From: a bacterium UBA1790
GTDB lineage: Bacteria; Bacteroidota; Bacteroidia; Bacteroidales; Muribaculaceae
DNA: 5,197 nucleotides
Direction: 5' to 3'
Assembly (NCBI GenBank): GCA_002314465.1
Contig: DCGA01000126.1
Location: forward strand, 5,102 to 10,298
Part shown: one piece after another, positions 1 through 5,197 of the stretch
How positions within the stretch are numbered: the stretch's first letter is position 1
Layout: the number at the start of each line of letters is the position of its first letter
Program-made: the position numbers and the translations under genes
The notes under the pieces: model-generated
What the model saw: the letters and a program-made list of their open reading frames with translations, nothing else
Database searches by the model: none
Told to the model about the DNA's origin: nothing

Positions 1-373
1 CCTCGCAAGGCAATTGGTAGAACTTGTAGGGCTGTCGCATTGTGCGCACCTTCATGAGTTCGCCGTGCAGGTGCAGTACCTTGGTCGAGCCGGCGCGTTC
101 GTGCAGGTCGTCCACGTTCTGGGTGATAATCTGCACATCATGCTTCTTTTCAAGTTCGGCAAGCAGGGTGTGTGCTGCATTGGGTTTTACGCCCACGAGT
201 TGGGCTCGGCGCTCGTTGTAGAAACGGTGCACGAGTGCCGGGTCGCGTGCAAATCCCTCGTCGCTTGCCACGTCCATCACGGGATAGTTTTCCCACAGTC
301 CACCGGCATCGCGGAAGGTGGTGATGCCGCTCTCGGCGCTAATGCCTGCGCCGCTCGATACAACAATCTTCAT
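1..373 (-). CDS. cobB: Sirtuin, NAD-dependent protein deacylase (CobB-like), 3' end cut by window
   Basis: Sir2 enzymes remove acyl groups from protein lysines in the cytoplasm, consuming NAD+ and releasing nicotinamide and O-acyl-ADP-ribose. The visible 124 residues hold the Rossmann NAD-binding start [10 protein letters not shown] (residues 8-17) with [10 protein letters not shown] after it, the [12 protein letters not shown] motif (84-95) and LHLHGEL with the catalytic His103. FYNERRAQL (51-59) carries the Tyr52-x-x-Arg55 pair that marks class III sirtuins, which in E. coli CobB and SIRT5 accept succinyl and malonyl groups; that broad acyl specificity is inferred. Where E. coli CobB has its first zinc Cys (KVRC) this protein has Thr111; one Cys (123) lies further on, and the rest is outside the window. 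The ATG at 373-371 is the first possible start because an in-frame TAA lies two codons upstream. No Shine-Dalgarno sequence or promoter is visible. The start directly follows the GxxExxY repeat array. Confidence 0.95.
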   Translation of the reverse strand, partial: MKIVVSSGAGISAESGITTFRDAGGLWENYPVMDVASDEGFARDPALVHRFYNERRAQLVGVKPNAAHTLLAELEKKHDVQIITQNVDDLHERAGSTKVLHLHGELMKVRTMRQPYKFYQLPCE

Positions 374-377
374 AACT

Positions 378-396
378 TAAACTACAGATTACACAG
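378..396 (+). repeat. Repeat copy A (short form)
   Basis: This copy reads TAAACTACAGATTACACAG. It equals the longer copies at 411 and 455 with one 9-bp unit missing from the middle. It ends four bases from the cobB start codon. Confidence 0.8.
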
Positions 397-410
397 TTTT
401 TTGTGATTAA

Positions 411-448
411 TAAACTACAGATTACGCAGATTGCACAGATTTTTTTTT
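411..448 (+). repeat. Repeat copy B
   Basis: This copy starts TAAACTACAGATTACGCAG, has one base different from copy C (G at 433 instead of A) and ends in a run of nine T. GATATA follows it, as it follows copy C, so 411-454 and 455-496 form a tandem direct repeat of 44 and 42 bp that differs mainly in T-run length. Confidence 0.85.
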
Positions 449-454
449 GATATA

Positions 455-490
455 TAAACTACAGATTACGCAGATTACACAGATTTTTTT
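455..490 (+). repeat. Repeat copy C, left arm of a perfect 28-bp inverted repeat
   Basis: Positions 457-484 are the exact reverse complement of 894-921 on the other side of the GxxExxY gene. Internally the copy is three 9-bp units, CAGATTACG, CAGATTACA and CAGATTTTT. A fragment of a further unit (TAAAC) begins at 497, just before the end of the GxxExxY gene. Confidence 0.9.
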
Positions 491-504
491 GATATATAAA
501 CTTT

Positions 505-885
505 TTATTTGAGGTTGACATATCGTTCAAACTTCAGACTGGTTTCCCCGAAGTTGAGTAGATACCCAACCTTTTTGCCTGTGGCTTTTAAATAATTCAC
601 TGTTTGCGCTCGGTGAGAGGCATCAACGGCCGTTACGGCCTTGAGTTCTATAATGATCTCATTGAAGCAAACGAAGTCTGCCTTGTATTGCTGTGCCAGA
701 GGGTGTCCCTTATAGTTGATGGTAATAAATTTTTCTCTTTCAAATGGGATGCCGCGCAAGGTGAATTCTAACTCTAAGGCTTCTTGGTACACTTTTTCAA
801 GGAAACCGCACCCCAACTGTGAGTGGACTTCCATTGCCGCACCAATAATAGCGCGCCCCTCCTCTTTAAGAACAAAACTTTCCAT
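505..885 (-). CDS. GxxExxY protein, PD-(D/E)XK nuclease-like
   Basis: This 126-residue protein belongs to the GxxExxY family, a small PD-(D/E)XK-like fold whose function is not established. The name motif is Gly27-F-L-Glu30-K-V-Tyr33 within GCGFLEKVYQEAL. A nuclease-like core follows: Asp70 in YKADF, then Glu80-Leu-Lys82 in IIIELKAV, and the family's late block with QTVNYLKATG and GYLLNFG (94-113). The length is normal for the family and the core is intact. I chose the ATG at 885-883; the TTG just before it is a weaker alternative. There is no signal peptide or membrane segment, so it should be cytoplasmic. GC content is about 46% in hand-counted lines against about 57% in tdh, which suggests separate origin. 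No promoter is seen; it may be read through from kbl-tdh or from its own unrecognised signal. DNA or RNA cleavage is only inferred from the fold. Confidence 0.9.
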   Translation of the reverse strand: MESFVLKEEGRAIIGAAMEVHSQLGCGFLEKVYQEALELEFTLRGIPFEREKFITINYKGHPLAQQYKADFVCFNEIIIELKAVTAVDASHRAQTVNYLKATGKKVGYLLNFGETSLKFERYVNLK

Positions 886-893
886 CAACTGAT

Positions 894-921
894 ATCTGTG
901 TAATCTGCGTAATCTGTAGTT
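894..921 (-). repeat. Right arm of the 28-bp inverted repeat, upstream of the GxxExxY gene
   Basis: This is the exact reverse complement of 457-484 in copy C. It ends eight bases before the GxxExxY ATG. In the gene's own reading frame the repeat is open (no stop), but no ATG lies in it, and a TGA closes the frame upstream. Confidence 0.9.
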
Positions 922-931
922 ACATCATTTA

Positions 932-944
932 TAATCTGTGGTTA
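932..944 (-). repeat. Partial repeat copy at the outer right edge
   Basis: The plus strand reads TAATCTGTGGTTA, which is the end of the repeat unit with one change (GTGGTT for GTAGTT). It lies seven bases from the tdh stop codon and may be a degenerate second upstream copy. Confidence 0.6.
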
Positions 945-950
945 AAAGTT

Positions 951-1907
951 TTAGCCCTTGAAGCGCTTGGAGAGCTTTTCGATCATGTCGCGGGTCATGC
1001 TGTCGAGGTCGTACTCGGGTTTCCAGCCCCATTCCATGCGAGCGCAGGTGTCATCAAGGCGGTTGGGCCATGAATCGGCGATACCTTGTCTCAGTGCATC
1101 AACCTCATATACCATTTCAAAGTCGGGAATGTATTTCTGGATGCTTTCGTAGATGATTTCGGGGTCAAAACTCATCGAGGCGATGTTAAACGAGTTGCGG
1201 TGTTGCAACTTGGTGGGGTCGGCCTCCATGATTTCGATTGCCGCTCTCAATGCGTCGGGCATGTACATCATGTCCATGAATGTGCCGGCCTTGATGGGGC
1301 ATACAAACTTCTCGCCCTTAACCGCGCTGTAATAGATGTCGACTGCATAGTCGGTTGTGCCGCCTCCGGGAGGAGTAACATAACTGATAAGGCCGGGGAA
1401 ACGCACCGAACGGGTGTCAACGCCAAACTTGAGCGCGTAATAGTTGCTGAGCAACTCACCCGAAACCTTAGTCACGCCATACATTGTGCGTGGCTGCTGG
1501 ATGGTGTCCTGTGGTGTGCCGTCCTTGGGCGCGTTGGGGCCGAAAGAACCTATTGAACTGGGTGTGAACACCGCGCACTTGTTTTCGCGTGCCACCTCCA
1601 GGGTGTTGAGCAGACCGTTGATGCCTATGTGCCATGCCAGCATGGGTTTGTTCTCGGCAACGGCGCTCAGCAGTGCCGCCAGGTTGTAGATTGTGTCGAC
1701 ATTGTATTTCTTTACAACGTCGGCAATCTGCTGCGCATTAGTGATGTCGACCACCTCCGCTGGGCCACTCTCGGCAAGTTCTCCCTTGGGCTCGGCACCG
1801 GGGATATATCCTGCCACCACATTGCTGCCGCCGTAGATGCTGCGCAGCTTCATTGCCAGTTCTGAGCCAATCTGGCCCGTAGAACCGATGATAAGGATAT
1901 TTTTCAT
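951..1907 (-). CDS. tdh: L-threonine 3-dehydrogenase, SDR (epimerase-like) type
   Basis: The enzyme oxidises L-threonine with NAD+ to 2-amino-3-ketobutyrate in the cytoplasm. The 318 residues form an extended short-chain dehydrogenase: the NAD-binding Gly8-S-T-Gly11-Q-I-Gly14 near the N-terminus, Asp54 in VVDIT, NLAALLSA (75-82), the catalytic Ser118 in TPSSIGSFG and Tyr143-x-x-x-Lys147 in YGVTK. RFPGLIS (169-175) and PPGGGTTDYA (179-188) are typical of this threonine dehydrogenase group rather than of UDP-sugar epimerases. The assignment is strengthened by kbl lying 32 bp upstream, since the two enzymes catalyse consecutive steps and the ketobutyrate intermediate is unstable. This is not the zinc-dependent Tdh of E. 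coli, so the symbol is used by function. No promoter or terminator separates it from kbl, so the two are probably co-transcribed. Confidence 0.92.
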   Translation of the reverse strand: MKNILIIGSTGQIGSELAMKLRSIYGGSNVVAGYIPGAEPKGELAESGPAEVVDITNAQQIADVVKKYNVDTIYNLAALLSAVAENKPMLAWHIGINGLLNTLEVARENKCAVFTPSSIGSFGPNAPKDGTPQDTIQQPRTMYGVTKVSGELLSNYYALKFGVDTRSVRFPGLISYVTPPGGGTTDYAVDIYYSAVKGEKFVCPIKAGTFMDMMYMPDALRAAIEIMEADPTKLQHRNSFNIASMSFDPEIIYESIQKYIPDFEMVYEVDALRQGIADSWPNRLDDTCARMEWGWKPEYDLDSMTRDMIEKLSKRFKG

Positions 1908-1939
1908 TGTTTAAGTGTTATCTTGTATTCCTTTAAAGG

Positions 1940-3124
1940 TTACTTGAGGAGTTCGCCCTTAACCTTGATGAAGGCTGCGATGGCCTTGTCGAGGTGAGCG
2001 CGGTCGTGACCGGCCGAGAGCTGTACGCGTATGCGTGCCTCGCCCTTGGGAACTACGGGATAGTAGAATCCAGTAACGTATATGCCCTCTTGCTGCATGC
2101 GTGCCGCAAAGTCTTGCGAGAGCTTAGCGTCGTAGAGCATAACGGCGCAGATGGCGCTCTGGGTGGGCTTGATGTCGAAGCCTGCCGCAAGCATCTTGTC
2201 GCGGAAGTAGTTCACGTTCTCGACCAACTTGTCGTGCAGTGCGTTGCTCTCCTTGAGCATCTTGAACATCTCGATGCTTGCGCCCACGATGCCGGGAGCG
2301 ATAGAGTTAGAGAACAGGTAGGGACGAGAGCGCTGACGCAGCATGTCGATGATTTCCTTGCGGCCGGTAGTGAAACCGCCCATAGCACCGCCGAATGCCT
2401 TGCCCAGCGTGCCGGTAAAAATGTCAATCTTGCCGTAGAGGTCAAACTGCTCGGCAACACCGTGGCCGGTGGGGCCTACAACGCCGGCAGAGTGCGACTC
2501 GTCGACCATTACCAGTGCGTCATATTTCTCGGCAAGTTCGCATATCTTGTCCATGGGAGCCACGTTGCCGTCCATCGAGAATACACCGTCGGTTGCGATG
2601 AGGCGGAAGCGCTGAGCCTGTGCCTCGATGAGGCATTTCTCCAGTTCTTCCATGTTGGCGTTGGCATAGCGGTAGCGTTTAGCCTTGCACAGGCGCACAC
2701 CGTCGATGATTGATGCGTGGTTGAGCGCATCGCTGATGATTGCATCATCGGGACCGAGCAATGCCTCAAACAGACCTCCGTTGGCGTCAAAGCATGAGCC
2801 GTAGAGGATAGCGTCCTCGGTGTGGAAGTAGTCGGCAATCGATGCCTCGAGTTCCTTGTGGATATCCTGTGTGCCGCAGATGAAGCGCACACTCGACATG
2901 CCGTAGCCGTGGTCCTTCATTGTGTTGATGGCTGCATCGATGAGGCGGGGATTGTTAGAGAGGCCAAGGTAGTTGTTGGCGCAGAAGTTGAGTACTTCAC
3001 TGTCGGGCTGCACCTTGATGTCGGCGCGTTGTTCGGTGGTGATGATTCGCTCGTTTTTATACAAGCCGGCTGCTTTGATGTCGGCAAGTTCCTGATTCAG
3101 GAACGCTTGCATTTTTCCATACAT
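1940..3124 (-). CDS. kbl: 2-amino-3-ketobutyrate CoA ligase (glycine C-acetyltransferase)
   Basis: This PLP enzyme of the alpha-oxoamine synthase family cleaves 2-amino-3-ketobutyrate with CoA into glycine and acetyl-CoA in the cytoplasm. The 394 residues match E. coli Kbl (398) almost end to end: NFCANNYLGL (46-55), VRFICGTQDIHKELE (79-93), the NHASIIDG block with His136, ATDGVFSMDG (177-186), Asp208-E-S-His211 contacting the cofactor, and the Schiff-base Lys242 in TGTLGKAFGG. The C-terminal GIYVTGFYYPVVPKGEARIR block is also present. Close relatives such as 8-amino-7-oxononanoate and 5-aminolevulinate synthases share the fold, but the near-complete match to Kbl and the tdh gene next door decide the call. 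The ATG at 3124 fits the family N-terminus. It is the first gene of the operon and has its own promoter about 45 bases upstream. Confidence 0.97.
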   Translation of the reverse strand: MYGKMQAFLNQELADIKAAGLYKNERIITTEQRADIKVQPDSEVLNFCANNYLGLSNNPRLIDAAINTMKDHGYGMSSVRFICGTQDIHKELEASIADYFHTEDAILYGSCFDANGGLFEALLGPDDAIISDALNHASIIDGVRLCKAKRYRYANANMEELEKCLIEAQAQRFRLIATDGVFSMDGNVAPMDKICELAEKYDALVMVDESHSAGVVGPTGHGVAEQFDLYGKIDIFTGTLGKAFGGAMGGFTTGRKEIIDMLRQRSRPYLFSNSIAPGIVGASIEMFKMLKESNALHDKLVENVNYFRDKMLAAGFDIKPTQSAICAVMLYDAKLSQDFAARMQQEGIYVTGFYYPVVPKGEARIRVQLSAGHDRAHLDKAIAAFIKVKGELLK

Positions 3125-3170
3125 AGCTATGAGGTTTTAACTTCGTTAATTGGTTTGGAGTTTCAATGCA

Positions 3171-3202
3171 CAAAGTTATTCATTTTATATGAAAAAAACA
3201 AA
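3171..3202 (-). promoter_or_regulatory. Bacteroides-type promoter of kbl-tdh
   Basis: On the minus strand TTTG (3202-3199) and TAACTTTG (3178-3171) are 20 nt apart. This fits the -33 TTTG / -7 TAnnTTTG consensus of the Bacteroidota primary sigma factor. Transcription would start near 3165, leaving a leader of about 40 nt before the kbl ATG. No Shine-Dalgarno sequence is present in that leader. Confidence 0.75.
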
Positions 3203-3225
3203 TAAAAAGTGGGGTCTATTGTGCT

Positions 3226-3280
3226 AAAAATAAGCACTCCCCGTGCATTGTGCATTGATGGTTGCGTCGGGAGTGCTTAT
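3226..3280 (-). terminator. Rho-independent terminator of the GH43 pair
   Basis: Positions 3230-3241 (ATAAGCACTCCC) and 3269-3280 are perfect complements, giving a 12-bp stem with a 27-nt loop. On the minus strand the stem is followed by a T run (3230-3226). It lies 21 bases after the stop codon of the second GH43 gene and separates that transcript from the kbl promoter. The loop is longer than usual. On the plus strand no T run follows, so it works in one direction. Confidence 0.8.
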
Positions 3281-3301
3281 AATGTGTAAGTTAGTGGTTT
3301 T

Positions 3302-4267
3302 TTAGCGGTGCTGCGACACGAGGCGTATGGTGCCGTCGGGGTTGTAGTAGAGTTTGTCTACAGCCACCGAGCGCGATTCGTTCTTGTGCGAGAGGTCGCT
3401 GGTGTGGTAGAACAGGAACCACTCGCCCTTGTACTCCACGATGCTGCCGTGGGTCATTGCGCACGACTGTGAGGCAAGTATCATTCCCTTGTACACCCAT
3501 GGTCCCGCGGGACTGTCGCTCATGCAGTAGTGCATGCGGTTGGCTCCCTCAAAGTTGTCGGCATAACTCAGGTAGTACTTGCCATTATACTTGTGTACCC
3601 AGGCGCCCTCGTGGAAATCAACGAGACCTTCTACCTCCTTAAGAGGCTCGGCAAGTTCGGTCATGTTCTCCTTTACGCGCGCCATGAACAGGTGGCTGCC
3701 ACCGCCGTAGTAGAGGTAGGGCGTGCCGTCGTCGTCGATGAAAAGGCACGGGTCTATCATGTTCCATCCGCCCACATAGCCGTCGGGCGCTTTCATGGGT
3801 TCGTCCAGCACCTTGAAGTCACGGTCGGGCTTGTCGCTCACGGCGATGCCAACTTTCCACGATGTGGCCCAGTTTTCCTCGCTGGGGTGGGGGAAGTAGA
3901 AGTAGTATTTCCCGTTCTTGTAGGCACAGTCGGGAGCCCACATGAAGCCGCCGTCCTTGCGCCCCCACTTCACCATGTCGCTGTTCACGATTTCGCCGTG
4001 GTCGGTCCAGTTTACCATGTCGTCGGTCGAGAACACGTGGTACTTATCCATCAGGTCACAGCCACGGGCAGGGTATATGTCATGAGACGGGTACAGATAT
4101 AGCCTTCCGTCTTCCCACACGTGTGCCGAGGGGTCGGCAGTGTACATGTGGGTGATAATCGGGTTTGCTCCGAGCACGATGGGTTTCTGTGCGACATCCT
4201 TGGTGGTGTTGCACGAGGTGCTTGCAAGTGCCAGGACACTAACCGATATGAGGGCAAGATTTCTCAT
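3302..4267 (-). CDS. Family 43 glycoside hydrolase, lipoprotein (second of tandem pair)
   Basis: GH43 enzymes are inverting glycosidases that act on arabinose-, xylose- or galactose-containing plant polysaccharides. The 321 residues start with a short basic N-terminus and hydrophobic stretch ending at Cys19 (ALASTSC), a lipoprotein signal with a relaxed lipobox, so the mature protein should be anchored in an envelope membrane. The rest is a single five-bladed propeller domain with the expected acid triad: Asp45 as base (TADPSAHVW), Asp172 as pKa modulator (MIDPCLFIDDDG) and Glu220 as acid (FHEGAWVHK). THGSIVEYKGEWFLFYH (272-288) is the late conserved block. No carbohydrate-binding or second domain is present. 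The start lies 23 bp after the stop of its paralogue, with no promoter between, so they form one transcript ending at the hairpin at 3226-3280. Substrate and subfamily cannot be fixed by eye. Confidence 0.9.
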   Translation of the reverse strand: MRNLALISVSVLALASTSCNTTKDVAQKPIVLGANPIITHMYTADPSAHVWEDGRLYLYPSHDIYPARGCDLMDKYHVFSTDDMVNWTDHGEIVNSDMVKWGRKDGGFMWAPDCAYKNGKYYFYFPHPSEENWATSWKVGIAVSDKPDRDFKVLDEPMKAPDGYVGGWNMIDPCLFIDDDGTPYLYYGGGSHLFMARVKENMTELAEPLKEVEGLVDFHEGAWVHKYNGKYYLSYADNFEGANRMHYCMSDSPAGPWVYKGMILASQSCAMTHGSIVEYKGEWFLFYHTSDLSHKNESRSVAVDKLYYNPDGTIRLVSQHR

Positions 4268-4290
4268 TTGCTATGGGTGAAAAAAGTAAA

Positions 4291-5197
4291 TCAGCGGTGC
4301 TGCGATACGAGGCGTATGGTGCCGTCGGGATTGTAATACAGTTTATCAACGCATATCGAGCGAAGTTCAGCCTTGTGCGAGAGGTCACTGTTCATGTAGA
4401 ATAAGAACCATTCGCCCTTATACTCCACGATGCTGCCGTGGGTCATGGGGCAGGTGGTAGCGGCAAGGATGATGCCCTTGTATTCCCAGGGACCCATGGG
4501 GCTGTCGCTCATGCAATAAAGCATGCGGTTGGCGCCGTTGAAGTTGTCGGCATAACTCAGGTAGTACTTGCCGTTGTACTTGTGTACCCATGCCCCCTCG
4601 TGGAAGTCTACGAGTCCTTCCATGCCCTTGAGTGGCTCGGCGAGTTCTATCATGTTGTCCTTGAGGCGTGCGCCGTACAGATGGCCGCGGCCGCTGTAGT
4701 AGAAGTAAGCCTGGCCGTCGTCGTCGACAAACACGCAGGGATCAATCATGTCCCAGCCTCCAAGACCCTCGATGGGCTTGTCCAGCACCTTGAAGTCACG
4801 GTCGGGCTTGTCGCTCACGGCAACGCCTATCTTCCACGATGATGACACGTAACTCTCGCTGGGGTGTGGGAAGTAGAAATAGTATTTTCCGTTCTTGTAG
4901 GCACAGTCGGGAGCCCACATGAAACCACCTTCGGGACGTCCCCATTTCACCATGTCGCTGTTCACGATTTCGCCGTGGTCGGTCCAGTTGACCATATCAT
5001 CGGTCGAGAACACGTGGTACTTGTCCATCAGGTCGCAGCCTTTGGCGGGGAATACGTCGTGAGAGGGATATACATAGAGGCGGCCGTCGGCCCATACATG
5101 TGCCGAGGGATCGGCAGTGTACATGTGGGTGATGAACGGGTTTGCTCCGAGTTCAATGGGTTTCTGTGCGACATCTTTGGTGGTGTTACACGAGGTG
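4291..5197 (-). CDS. Family 43 glycoside hydrolase, lipoprotein (first of tandem pair), 5' end cut by window
   Basis: This is the paralogue of the gene at 3302-4267, about 83% identical over some 300 residues by hand count. The reading frame stays open beyond the ATG at 5124 to the window edge and encodes TSCNTTKDVAQKPIELGANP, matching residues 17 onward of the complete copy, including the lipobox Cys. The ATG at 5124 is therefore internal, and about 16 signal-peptide residues are missing outside the window. The catalytic set is intact: Asp in TADPSAHVW, Asp in MIDPCVFVDDDG and Glu in FHEGAWVHK. Compared with its neighbour it lacks four residues near GLGGWDMIDPC and has FYM where the neighbour has FYH in the last conserved block. 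It ends in TGA, the neighbour in TAA. The role is presumed to be plant-glycan debranching; a different linkage preference from its twin is possible. Confidence 0.9.
   Translation of the reverse strand, partial: TSCNTTKDVAQKPIELGANPFITHMYTADPSAHVWADGRLYVYPSHDVFPAKGCDLMDKYHVFSTDDMVNWTDHGEIVNSDMVKWGRPEGGFMWAPDCAYKNGKYYFYFPHPSESYVSSSWKIGVAVSDKPDRDFKVLDKPIEGLGGWDMIDPCVFVDDDGQAYFYYSGRGHLYGARLKDNMIELAEPLKGMEGLVDFHEGAWVHKYNGKYYLSYADNFNGANRMLYCMSDSPMGPWEYKGIILAATTCPMTHGSIVEYKGEWFLFYMNSDLSHKAELRSICVDKLYYNPDGTIRLVSQHR

Larger units (their letters stand above)
374..950 (-). other. Candidate GxxExxY cassette: gene enclosed by inverted copies of one repeat family
   Basis: The whole interval between the tdh stop codon (951) and the cobB start codon (373) is one AT-richer unit: repeats, the GxxExxY gene, then repeats in the opposite orientation. 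The outer ends are also imperfect inverted repeats: AACTTAAACTACAGATTA at 374-391 against AACTTTTAACCACAGATTA on the complement of 932-950. No transposase, integrase or clear target-site duplication is visible, so calling it mobile is inference. It may instead be a repeat-decorated gene that depends on other factors. Confidence 0.4.
3302..5197 (-). repeat. Tandem gene duplication of GH43
   Basis: The two GH43 genes are adjacent, in the same direction, 23 bp apart, and alignable over their full visible length. The last residues (KLYYNPDGTIRLVSQHR) are identical, and the DNA is near-identical there too. The 5' copy runs out of the window. Confidence 0.9.

Noticed and set aside
14..406. Plus-strand open frame at the left edge
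   Set aside because: It is antisense to the sirtuin gene and its C-terminus is just translated repeat sequence.
378..501. Possible CRISPR array
   Set aside because: The repeats differ in length, the gaps are short AT-rich stretches that themselves repeat (GATATA), and there are no unique spacers or cas genes.
886..921. N-terminal extension of the GxxExxY protein through the repeat
   Set aside because: The frame is open but has no ATG and is closed by a TGA just upstream, and family members begin close to the chosen ATG.
1994..2713. Long plus-strand open frame of 239 codons opposite kbl
   Set aside because: It is antisense to a gene with complete family motifs, shows no recognisable domain, and arises from the GC-rich codon use of kbl.
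3137..3149. Small palindrome TTAACTTCGTTAA in the kbl leader
   Set aside because: It has only five pairs of AT-rich stem with a three-base loop, which is too weak to call an operator or attenuator.
3530..4102. Plus-strand open frame of 190 codons opposite the GH43 gene
   Set aside because: It is a shadow of the GH43 coding frame; a similar shadow appears opposite the twin gene (4438-4842), as expected for duplicated DNA.

Overview
The window reads as a piece of a Bacteroidota chromosome, most likely a gut member of the order Bacteroidales. The signs are a -33/-7 promoter of the Bacteroides type (TTTG, 20 nt, TAACTTTG) upstream of kbl, no Shine-Dalgarno-like leaders before any start, a short-chain-dehydrogenase type threonine dehydrogenase, and lipoprotein GH43 glycosidases. 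The exact genus cannot be read from the sequence. All six genes lie on the minus strand, so transcription runs from high to low coordinates.

In transcription order: (1) 5197-3302, two tandem paralogous family 43 glycoside hydrolases of about 83% amino-acid identity (hand count). The first is cut at its 5' end by the window edge; the second is complete with a lipoprotein signal. A hairpin terminator follows at 3226-3280. (2) 3202-951, a promoter and a two-gene threonine catabolic operon: kbl (2-amino-3-ketobutyrate CoA ligase), then, 32 bp later, an NAD-dependent L-threonine 3-dehydrogenase of the epimerase-like SDR type. Together they turn threonine, NAD+ and CoA into glycine, acetyl-CoA and NADH. 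(3) 950-374, an AT-richer cassette holding a 126-residue GxxExxY protein (PD-(D/E)XK nuclease-like fold). It is bracketed by copies of one repeat in opposite orientations: one full and one partial copy upstream of the gene, and three copies downstream. (4) 373-1, the first 124 codons of a sirtuin (CobB-like, class III signature), whose start codon directly abuts the repeat array.

The sugar hydrolases and the threonine pathway are ordinary. The most unusual item is the GxxExxY cassette. A perfect 28-bp inverted repeat (457-484 / 894-921), itself built from a 9-bp period, encloses the gene, and the whole unit exactly fills the gap between tdh and cobB. This looks like a small self-contained insertion unit or RNA-structured module, and its mobility and function cannot be decided from this sequence alone.
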